Source of the DNA: Spirochaetaceae bacterium | Lineage (GTDB): Bacteria; Spirochaetota; Spirochaetia; Sphaerochaetales; Sphaerochaetaceae | DNA: 13,861 nucleotides | Reading direction: 5' to 3' | Assembly (NCBI GenBank): GCA_016649775.1 | Contig: JAENWY010000032.1 | Coordinates: forward strand, 1-13,861 | Shown: positions 6,600 through 12,622 of the stretch, piece after piece | Numbering within the stretch: position 1 is the first letter of the stretch | How the letters are laid out: every line of letters begins with the position of its first letter | Notes under the pieces: generated by a model | The model's database searches: none | The model's input: the letters and a program-made list of their open reading frames with translations, nothing else | Told to the model about the DNA's origin: nothing | Translations under genes and position numbers: made by a program

Positions 6600-6640
6600 A
6601 TAATTGTTAACTATTTTATATTTATTTAGTTAACAATTAT
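6600..6640. promoter_or_regulatory. 14-bp perfect inverted repeat between tetR and ecfA
   Basis: Arms 6600-6613 (ATAATTGTTAACTA) and 6627-6640 (its exact reverse complement) are separated by 13 nt. Each arm contains GTTAAC. It lies just upstream of the ecfA promoter and 16 nt beyond the tetR stop. No T-run follows on either strand, so it is a poor intrinsic terminator. An operator, possibly for the neighbouring TetR protein, is the preferred reading. Confidence 0.55.
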
Positions 6641-6656
6641 TATTTATAAAATTTTA

Positions 6657-7259
6657 TTACATAGATAAGGGAGCTTCAATTAAATGATTTTTAAGACCAT
6701 TAAATAAAATAGTTGAAATAAAATCACTGATATGGACTATCTCAAGAGGGCTATCAGATCTTAACCATTGCATAAAAACATTAAATACAGAACTAGCAAT
6801 TACAATACAAGCATATTCTAATTGTTCACCTCTGTAATCTAGAATAGGCTTTAATAGTAAAAATAGTTTATTAAATAATGTATCACCTAATCTGTCAGAA
6901 AAAGTTTTAGCATAGCTTGATCGAGCAAGTTTTTTATAATATTCTAGGTCATCTGAAAAGTGTTTATCAAGATTATAAAATAAATCGAAAAAGAATTTTT
7001 GATTATTAGAAAAATTTAATTTTTCAGTTCCATCTACAAATGCCGTAATTAGTTCATTTTCTGCTTCTAATAATACATCATCTAGTTTATTGTAATGAAT
7101 GTAGAAAGTTTTACGACTAATGTCTGCAGTTTTTGTTAATTCAGTAATTGTGATTTTGTTTAAATCTTTTGTGTCTAATAGTTCAAACAATGCTAGCCTA
7201 ATGGCTTTTTTTGTTTTTGCAGGACGTCTGTCTTGAGCTCTTGTTTTTCCTTCTTCCAT
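6657..7259 (-). CDS. TetR/AcrR family transcriptional regulator
   Basis: One-component DNA-binding regulator of 200 residues. The N-terminal helix-turn-helix is at about 36-58: ITITELTKTADISRKTFYIHY, typical of TetR proteins, ending in the FYxHF-like helix. The C-terminal ligand and dimer domain (about 75-195) resembles the group annotated as TetR_C_8, with VFNVFMQWLRS near residue 160-170; this comes from memory of the family. AAGGA 9 nt before the ATG supports the start. The gene lies upstream of, and on the same strand as, ecfA-ecfT-cyclo-ligase, separated by the 6600-6640 dyad. It may regulate that operon, but it could instead act elsewhere. The ligand is unknown. Confidence 0.9.
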   Translation of the reverse strand: MEEGKTRAQDRRPAKTKKAIRLALFELLDTKDLNKITITELTKTADISRKTFYIHYNKLDDVLLEAENELITAFVDGTEKLNFSNNQKFFFDLFYNLDKHFSDDLEYYKKLARSSYAKTFSDRLGDTLFNKLFLLLKPILDYRGEQLEYACIVIASSVFNVFMQWLRSDSPLEIVHISDFISTILFNGLKNHLIEAPLSM

Positions 7260-7322
7260 TTTTTAGTTTCCTTCTTAAAAATTTGTAAGTGTTCTTTTTT
7301 GTAAATTTAGAATAATTGTAAA

Positions 7323-7341
7323 GTCATTATAAGTAAATGAC
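7323..7341. promoter_or_regulatory. candidate operator in the tetR promoter
   Basis: GTCATT (7323-7328) and AATGAC (7336-7341) form a perfect 6-bp dyad with a 7-nt centre. On the minus strand the dyad contains TATAAT, a possible -10 box for tetR about 65 nt before its ATG. The size and place fit TetR-type autoregulation. The -35 is not clear. Confidence 0.4.
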
Positions 7342-8009
7342 AAAATATAGAAATTTATTAGGAATGTATTTAATAATCCTTTAAAAATTACTTTAAAAAT
7401 ATTAAAAAGACTTTAATAATAATTATAATTATTTTATATCAAATTAAATACATAACTTATTATTATTTAAGGAAATAACAAAATTTATAGTCATAAAAAA
7501 AACATAAAAGAACAAAAAAAAACGGCTTATTTTGTATTTTACTCAATATTTATTTATTGTGTAGTTTAAATTTAAAAATAATGAAAAAAAATTTTAAATT
7601 TTTTTTCATTAGACTTATTGAATAATATTAACTAAATTTATGTTAAGTATAATTTAATTTTTAAAATATTTTTTTTTCAAAGAAAAAATAAAATTTAGCA
7701 TTACTGAAAATTTAAAAAATTTAAATCAAAATATAATATGACTAATATGTATTACATTGGGATATATTGAGTAATAATAATAAAAATGTGACTCTAAATT
7801 TAAGAGATTTGAGTAATAATTTATTTTAAAAAACTTGTTATTTGATTAACTTTATATGAAAATTTATCATAATATTTTTTATTGTTAATTAGGTTTTTGA
7901 CTAAATTCTTTTTTATCTTGTATATTAAATTTACTGATTTTATAGCAAAAATTAATTTACGTAATATGTAAAATTGTAATTGAAATAGTGACACTTTGAA
8001 CATTTAAAT
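7342..8009. other. AT-rich non-coding stretch
   Basis: About 670 nt with no convincing gene, extremely AT-rich with long A and T runs. It contains a 33-nt palindrome (7579-7611) and a 12-bp direct repeat TTGAGTAATAAT at 7767-7778 and 7809-7820. A 60-codon minus-strand frame at 7821-8003 is Lys/Asn/Ile-rich and lacks an SD, so I do not call it a gene. I see no degraded homologue of a known gene. Confidence 0.6.
7579..7611. repeat. 33-nt perfect palindrome
   Basis: Arms of 16 nt, TAATG followed by A8 and T3, mirror A3, T8 and CATTA around a single central T. As RNA it would form a stem of almost only A-U pairs with U-rich ends on either strand, like a bidirectional terminator, but no gene converges on it. 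Confidence 0.6.
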
Positions 8010-8018
8010 TAATAGAAT
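8010..8018. repeat. left target-site duplication of the MITE
   Basis: TAATAGAAT, identical to 8140-8148, directly abuts the left terminal inverted repeat. The match does not extend further on either side. Confidence 0.8.
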
Positions 8019-8139
8019 CAATGCTCACAACTTAAGGAATAACTGATAAATCTTTTATATAATAACAGTTTATTCATTGCTTTAGTGTAGGATATCTATC
8101 CTCAGAAACACATGTAATGAGCTTAAGTTGTGAACATTG
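8019..8139. mobile_element. 121-bp MITE, IS4/IS231-like ends
   Basis: The left terminal repeat CAATGCTCACAACTTAAG (8019-8036) and the right terminal repeat CTTAAGTTGTGAACATTG (8122-8139) are inverted, matching at 17 of 18 positions. Both ends abut exactly a 9-bp direct repeat TAATAGAAT. Between them are 85 bp with no coding capacity and a small internal dyad AGGATA-TC-TATCCT (8089-8102). Terminal repeats plus a flanking duplication and no transposase define a non-autonomous miniature element. The CAACTTAAG tip recalls the IS231 group of the IS4 family as I remember it, which would provide the transposase. It sits 5 nt beyond the terminator of the first tRNA-Phe, where it disrupts nothing. Confidence 0.85.
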
Positions 8140-8148
8140 TAATAGAAT
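8140..8148. repeat. right target-site duplication of the MITE
   Basis: TAATAGAAT, the second copy of the sequence at 8010-8018, directly after the right terminal repeat. Confidence 0.8.
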
Positions 8149-8153
8149 AATAA

Positions 8154-8185
8154 AAACAAAAAAACCGAAAGCCTAATACTTTCGG
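8154..8185 (-). terminator. intrinsic terminator of tRNA-Phe copy 1
   Basis: On the minus strand CCGAAAG, a 7-nt loop and CTTTCGG (stem arms 8179-8185 and 8165-8171), followed by seven T and a further T-rich run. It begins 6 nt after the tRNA 3' end. Confidence 0.9.
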
Positions 8186-8266
8186 TTAATGTGCCGCCTC
8201 CAGGAATTGAACCAGGGACACAAGGATTTTCAGTCCTTTGCTCTACCAACTGAGCTAAAGCGGCAT
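8156..8266 (-). repeat. 111-bp duplicated tRNA-Phe and terminator unit, copy 1
   Basis: This segment matches 8670-8780 with only two differences, both in the terminator loop (8173-8174). Similarity stops 2 nt upstream of the tRNA 5' end, so the promoters are not part of the repeat. Offset between copies is 514 nt, in the same orientation. Confidence 0.9.
8192..8264 (-). tRNA. tRNA-Phe (GAA), copy 1
   Basis: A 73-nt cloverleaf. Acceptor GCCGCTT pairs with AGGCGGC (one G-U), D-stem GCTC/GAGC, anticodon stem AAGGA/TCCTT with loop CTGAAAA giving anticodon GAA, variable loop GTGTC, T-loop TTCAATT, discriminator A73. The T-stem CCTGG/CCTGG has a U51-U63 mismatch. CCA is not encoded (CAT follows A73), so it must be added by a nucleotidyltransferase. 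It has its own promoter and terminator. Confidence 0.96.
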
Positions 8267-8311
8267 TCAAAAACAAGTAACTAAAAGTTGCTTTGTTTTG
8301 ACTACTTGGTG

Positions 8312-8340
8312 ATATTATCAAATATAATTATTATTGTAAA
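8312..8340 (-). promoter_or_regulatory. promoter of tRNA-Phe copy 1
   Basis: Minus strand TTTACA (8335-8340), 17-nt spacer, TAATAT (8312-8317). The expected start is about 40 nt before the tRNA, leaving a 5' leader for RNase P removal. Confidence 0.6.
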
Positions 8341-8669
8341 TAGTTATAATGAAAATAACTGTTTTATTTTGAACTTGTTCTATTTCCCATATTGCAAATA
8401 AATATATGTAAAGTGGTGTTGGATTATTTAATAAGTAAAGTGTTAGAAAATTGTGTTTTATAAATCAGATATTCAATCTTATTAATTAGGCTATATAAAA
8501 ATAGATTTAAGCTTTAATTAATTCATTTGATTATCTTATTTTATGTTAAGTTAAAACCCCATAATAATATGTGAAAGGTTGTATATATTTTTGATAATAA
8601 TTTAAATTTTACTGAATATTTAGAAATCATACAGAAAAGTATCGAAAATTAGAAAGGTTAAGATTTAAG
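8341..8669. other. non-coding spacer between the tRNA-Phe genes
   Basis: AT-rich, with stop codons in all frames and no recognisable gene. The only structure I see is a short dyad AGTTAT / ATAACT at 8342-8347 and 8355-8360, just upstream of the copy 1 promoter. Confidence 0.6.
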
Positions 8670-8671
8670 AC

Positions 8672-8699
8672 AAAAAAACCGAAAGCAAAATACTTTCGG
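8672..8699 (-). terminator. intrinsic terminator of tRNA-Phe copy 2
   Basis: Same CCGAAAG / CTTTCGG stem as copy 1 (8693-8699 and 8679-8685), loop TATTTTG, then seven T on the minus strand. Confidence 0.9.
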
Positions 8700-8705
8700 T
8701 TAATG

Positions 8706-8778
8706 TGCCGCCTCCAGGAATTGAACCAGGGACACAAGGATTTTCAGTCCTTTGCTCTACCAACTGAGCTAAAGCGGC
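8706..8778 (-). tRNA. tRNA-Phe (GAA), copy 2
   Basis: Identical in all 73 nt to the copy at 8192-8264, including anticodon GAA, the U51-U63 T-stem mismatch and the absence of an encoded CCA. It is driven by a different and better promoter, so the two genes are separate transcription units. Confidence 0.96.
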
Positions 8779-8791
8779 ATCAACTTTTTTG

Positions 8792-8820
8792 TTTATACAC
8801 AATTACAAAAATAATTGCAA
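8792..8820 (-). promoter_or_regulatory. promoter of tRNA-Phe copy 2
   Basis: Minus strand TTGCAA (8815-8820), 17-nt spacer ending in TGTG, and TATAAA (8792-8797) as an extended -10. Transcription would start about 7 nt before the tRNA 5' end. Confidence 0.7.
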
Positions 8821-9107
8821 CCTTATTTTATGAAATTATTCTATTTTCAATGATTTTTTTATTTTTTTAAAAATATTTATGAACTATTGATTAATATTAA
8901 TATTAATACTAAATATAACTTCTATTTTATAAATAATTATCAAATATTGATGTTATTCATAATTCTTTATAAAAACTTAATTAATTTAAATATGGAGTTA
9001 TAATAAGTTTTGTTGTATTATTAGCTTTATAATATATTAGGAGATTAAAAATATTTATTTTTGTATATAAAATATATTAATCTGAAAATATTAATGAGGA
9101 TTATCTT
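8821..9107. other. AT-rich leader region of the sensor kinase
   Basis: No gene. It contains a short TAATAT repeat run near 8890-8910 and TATAAT-like sequences near 8998-9003 and 9027-9032, but no well-spaced -35, so the kinase promoter is unresolved. GAGGA at about 9095-9099 is the SD for the ATG at 9108. Confidence 0.5.
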
Positions 9108-11363
9108 ATGATTAAATTTTTTAAAAACTATTTAATATATATATTGTTACTTATTTTAGCAATTATTTTATGTTTTTCTTTAAGCTTTTTTGTTTATGAT
9201 TCCTTTTATAAATATAAGGCTAAACTTAAGGCTACAGCTTCAACAAATAATCAAATTATTGTTGAAACGCTTATAAATGAAATAGTAACACTTAGAAAAT
9301 ATAATAATGACGAAACTGTAAAAGAAATCATTTTTGATCAATTAAGTTCTTATAAATATTATAATTATGAGTATATTTGGATTAATGAGATAACAAACTA
9401 TGATGGTGGTGACAATTATGGATTTAGATTTTTTCATCCAAATTCGCTAGATACTATTGGTCAACTTTTATCAACTTCAACTAAAGATATACAAAATAAT
9501 GAGCCAAACCTTATTGAATTAGAAGGAGTAAAGAAAAATGGTTATATCTTTTATAGTTATTATTTTAAAAATTACACAAATGATACAGTTGAAAAGAAAT
9601 ATACTTACGCAAAATTATATAAAGATTTTAACTGGATTGTAGCATGTGGAATTAATGAATCTAATATATATAAAGAAGCACTTCGAGATTACAATCTTAA
9701 TTATGAAATTTTAATTTTTTTTTATATTGTAATTATGAGTCTTTATATTATTATATGTTTGCTGATTTATAATCAAAGAAAGAGATTTAAAGAGCGCGAA
9801 AATTTAATTATGAAAAATATGGCTACAAGTGCAAAAACAGATGCAAAGAGTGAATTTTTAGCTACTATTTCTCATGAATTAAGGACTCCTTTAACTGCTA
9901 TTATTGGTCTAAATCAGTTACTAAGGGAAAATTCCAATAAAGAAAATATAGTAATTGATTATTCTTATAAAATTGAAGAATCAAGTACAATGTTATTATC
10001 TATCATTAATGATGTATTAGATATGTCTGCAATTGAAAAAGGAAAATTAAAAATTGCAAACATTGATTTCAATATTAAAAGAGTTATATATTCGGTTTCT
10101 GATATTTATTACAAACTTACCAAGATGAAAGACCTTGAATTTGAAGTTCTACTATCAAATATAGAAGAAGAAGAATTAGTGGGTGATGGGCATAGAATAA
10201 ATCAGATATTATTAAATTTACTATCTAACTCTTTAAAATTTACCAGAGAAGGTAAAATCATTGTTAAATTAATGGAAAGAAAAATAGATGAGAAACATGT
10301 TGAATTATTGATTGAAGTTGAAGATACCGGTTGTGGAATGAATAATGATATGAAGCGAAGGCTTTTTCATGAATTTGAACAAGCCAATGCTAGTGTTGCA
10401 AAGCAACATGGTGGTTCAGGTCTGGGGCTATCAATTACTAAACATTTGGTTGAGGCTATGAAAGGTAGTATTACTGTTGAGTCTGAAGTTGATAAAGGAT
10501 CAATTTTTAAAGTAAAAATCCCTCTAGAGATATCTGAATTATCCGAAGAAGTAATATTAGATTTAGCGAACAAAAAAGCATTTATTGTTGATGATGATGA
10601 AAGTACCTGTAAATATATTTCGCAAATATTTGATTCCTGGAATATAGGGAATATAAGTTTTACTTCTTCAACAAAAGCAATTGAATACCTTAAGGATAAT
10701 TATGAGAGCTATAGTATTTATATATTAGACTATATGATGCCTGAAATTGATGGAATTGCTCTTTCTGCTAGAATTGCTAAATTGGATAAAAAAGCTATGA
10801 TTATTCTCCTATCTGGGTATAATATTGAAGAAATAAGAGTTAATGGTCCTAATTGTATTAGTGCATATATTCAAAAACCAATATTTAAATCAGAGCTGTA
10901 TAATAAAATAATAAACAAATTATCCACTTATAAAACTGTAAGTAAACATAATATTGATATTGATATTGATTACAAAGGTCTAATTGTACTTTCTGTTGAA
11001 GATAATCAAATAAATCAATTAATTATTTCTAAAATGTTAGAAACTTATGGAATTAATACTATTCAAGTAAAAAATGGTAAAGAAGCTGTTGATTACATGA
11101 AATATAATCCAGAAAAAGATAAAATTTCTATGATTTTTATGGATATTAGAATGCCTGTTATGAATGGGTTAGAGGCTACTAAGAGTATTCGAAAATTCAA
11201 CAAAAATATTCCTATTATAGCACTTAGTGCAAATGCTTTTGAAAATGATATTAAAGAGAGTCTTGATTCCGGTATGAATAATCACATAGCCAAACCAATT
11301 GATAAACAAATCCTATTGGATGTATTAAAACACTATATACAATTTGGCAACGAAAATAAATAA
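9108..11363 (+). CDS. membrane hybrid sensor histidine kinase with two receiver domains
   Basis: A 751-residue hybrid kinase. TM1 (about 8-30) and TM2 (about 200-221) flank an extracytoplasmic sensor of about 170 residues. Its EYIWINE and later DFNWIVACGINES segments resemble a single Cache domain, so a small extracellular ligand is likely. HisKA follows with SEFLATISHELRTPLTAIIG and phosphoacceptor H256. The HATPase has N370 and N374 in the N-box, DTGCGM (406-411), and GGSGLGLS (435-442). REC1 (about 489-608) has acidic residues in IVDDDE, phosphoacceptor D541 and K590. REC2 (about 623-745) has VEDN, D679 in MDIRMP, and K729. There is no Hpt or output domain, and no partner regulator is adjacent. 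A GAGGA SD supports the start. Both receivers keep their catalytic residues, so an external phosphotransfer protein is expected. Confidence 0.92.
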   Translation: MIKFFKNYLIYILLLILAIILCFSLSFFVYDSFYKYKAKLKATASTNNQIIVETLINEIVTLRKYNNDETVKEIIFDQLSSYKYYNYEYIWINEITNYDGGDNYGFRFFHPNSLDTIGQLLSTSTKDIQNNEPNLIELEGVKKNGYIFYSYYFKNYTNDTVEKKYTYAKLYKDFNWIVACGINESNIYKEALRDYNLNYEILIFFYIVIMSLYIIICLLIYNQRKRFKERENLIMKNMATSAKTDAKSEFLATISHELRTPLTAIIGLNQLLRENSNKENIVIDYSYKIEESSTMLLSIINDVLDMSAIEKGKLKIANIDFNIKRVIYSVSDIYYKLTKMKDLEFEVLLSNIEEEELVGDGHRINQILLNLLSNSLKFTREGKIIVKLMERKIDEKHVELLIEVEDTGCGMNNDMKRRLFHEFEQANASVAKQHGGSGLGLSITKHLVEAMKGSITVESEVDKGSIFKVKIPLEISELSEEVILDLANKKAFIVDDDESTCKYISQIFDSWNIGNISFTSSTKAIEYLKDNYESYSIYILDYMMPEIDGIALSARIAKLDKKAMIILLSGYNIEEIRVNGPNCISAYIQKPIFKSELYNKIINKLSTYKTVSKHNIDIDIDYKGLIVLSVEDNQINQLIISKMLETYGINTIQVKNGKEAVDYMKYNPEKDKISMIFMDIRMPVMNGLEATKSIRKFNKNIPIIALSANAFENDIKESLDSGMNNHIAKPIDKQILLDVLKHYIQFGNENK

Positions 11364-11558
11364 ATAATAATTATCCCTTAGTTTGATTAATACTTTACCA
11401 ATTCTTTGAACTATATAAATAACTGAAAAATTTCTTATTTTAAACTTTAGTTGAATATTATACTTACATTTATTTACTATGGCTCGAGAGTCAAGTACTA
11501 TTTGATATAAAATAAATACAAGAGTCTTTTGTATATTATATCACTTTGTAAATATTTA

Positions 11559-11588
11559 TTGATAATTTTTATCTATTTATGGTATTGT
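11559..11588 (+). promoter_or_regulatory. promoter of the dprA-like gene, predicted leaderless
   Basis: TTGATA (11559-11564), an 18-nt spacer, and an extended -10 TGGTATTGT (hexamer 11583-11588). The ATG at 11596 lies 8 nt after the -10 box. No SD is present. Confidence 0.6.
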
Positions 11589-11595
11589 ATTTAAT

Positions 11596-12546
11596 ATGAA
11601 TGAGAAATATTTTAATCAAGCAATAAATTGGGAAACTCTATTACTAGCTAGTTTTAATAATAAAGAATTAGTTCATTCGATATGGGCTAATAATTTATCA
11701 GAATTATCTTTTCCTCTGTTAGTAGATTTTTCTCATTATTCAGCTTTACTAACCATTAGGACAAATGAGTTAAGTAAAATATATTTTAAAGTTAGAGAGT
11801 CTTTTGAAGGTTTGCCTGAGAATACAATTATCATAGATCAAGAAGATGAAAGATGGCCTTCTAATATTAATGATTTTCCTTACTGCCCCAAATTTATCTA
11901 TTGCCTAGGTGATATTGATTTATTAAAGAAAAATATAGTGGTTATTGTAGGAACAAAATCGCCTTCAGATGAAGATAAGACGTTAGTTATTAAAAGTGTT
12001 GAAGCCTTAGTTAAAAATGAGGTTGTAGTTGCCACTGGTTTATCTCTAGGAATAGAGGGTTTGTCTAGTGCTGAAGTTATTAAACATTTTGTACCAACAA
12101 TAGCCGTTATAGGAACTTCTTTAGATGGCTATTATCCTACCAATCATGAAAAGCTTCAAGATTTTATAGCTGAACAGGGTGGATTAGTTGTTACCATGAC
12201 GCCACCATCTACACCACAGCAAAATTTTAAATTTAACTTTCTATTAAGAAATCGATTATTAATTGCACTCTCACATGCTTTATTAATTATTGATGATAGA
12301 GATAGTGGCGGTTCTGTTAAAATGGCAGAAGTTGCTCTTCTGAATAAACGAAAAGTTTATTTCTATTCTTCTTTATTAAAACAGTCTGAATTAAACTGGC
12401 CTCTTATTATGAAAGATCGAATAAATGTTAAGGTTGTAAGATATCCTGGAAACCTAATAAGAGATCTATTGGGTGTAAAGAAAAACAAAATATCTATTAC
12501 TACAAATAAAATAAAGATTAATACAAAACAACTTACACTTTTTTAG
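11596..12546 (+). CDS. dprA: divergent DprA/Smf-like DNA-processing protein
   Basis: DprA binds single-stranded DNA and loads RecA during uptake of transforming DNA; homologues also occur in species not known to be competent. At 316 residues this fits the family. The Rossmann-like core is recognisable in order: VIVGTKSPS (116-124), TGLSLGIEGLSSAEV (147-161), IAVIGTSLDGYYPTN (169-183), FLLRNRLLIALSHALLII (215-232) and DSGGSVKMAEVALL (236-249). Several normally conserved positions differ: GT/SR is GTK, GID is GIE, the following AH is SA, and the SE of LLSE is VT. The gene lies 76 nt upstream of alaS on the same strand. A lysine-rich tail follows the core. It could be a DprA paralogue or a related Rossmann protein with altered binding. 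No competence genes lie nearby. Confidence 0.75.
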   Translation: MNEKYFNQAINWETLLLASFNNKELVHSIWANNLSELSFPLLVDFSHYSALLTIRTNELSKIYFKVRESFEGLPENTIIIDQEDERWPSNINDFPYCPKFIYCLGDIDLLKKNIVVIVGTKSPSDEDKTLVIKSVEALVKNEVVVATGLSLGIEGLSSAEVIKHFVPTIAVIGTSLDGYYPTNHEKLQDFIAEQGGLVVTMTPPSTPQQNFKFNFLLRNRLLIALSHALLIIDDRDSGGSVKMAEVALLNKRKVYFYSSLLKQSELNWPLIMKDRINVKVVRYPGNLIRDLLGVKKNKISITTNKIKINTKQLTLF

Positions 12547-12586
12547 TAAATTATTGAATTTTTGATATCCAATTTCTCTGTTAATA

Positions 12587-12615
12587 TTGACTTAAAATAT
12601 CTCTAAGCGTAATAT
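12587..12615 (+). promoter_or_regulatory. promoter of alaS, predicted leaderless
   Basis: TTGACT (12587-12592), 17-nt spacer, TAATAT (12610-12615). The ATG at 12623 is 8 nt after the -10 box, where transcription should begin. No SD and no T-box leader can fit. Confidence 0.7.
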
Positions 12616-12622
12616 CTTTATT

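Larger units (their letters stand above)
8670..8780 (-). repeat. 111-bp duplicated tRNA-Phe and terminator unit, copy 2
   Basis: Second copy of the 8156-8266 unit, with two mismatches in the terminator loop and an identical tRNA body. Confidence 0.9.

Noticed and set aside
7579..7611. 33-nt palindrome as a second MITE
   Set aside because: No direct repeat flanks it and it has no interior beyond one base.
7767..7820. 12-bp direct repeat TTGAGTAATAAT as a second transposon duplication
   Set aside because: The 30 nt between the copies have no terminal inverted repeats, and the repeat is AT-rich, so chance is adequate.
7821..8003. 60-codon minus-strand open frame rich in Lys, Asn and Ile
   Set aside because: No SD, no well-placed promoter, low-complexity composition expected from AT-rich spacer, and no recognisable motif.
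8082..8321. 79-codon minus-strand open frame
   Set aside because: It runs through tRNA-Phe copy 1, its terminator and part of the MITE. The ALAQLVEQRTENP-type peptide is the usual spurious translation of a tRNA gene.
10367..10573. 68-codon minus-strand frame inside the sensor kinase
   Set aside because: Antisense shadow of the HATPase domain.
10920..10928. DnaA-box-like TTATCCACT
   Set aside because: Single site within the kinase coding sequence, between its receiver domains. No cluster of boxes and no dnaA or dnaN nearby, so not an origin.
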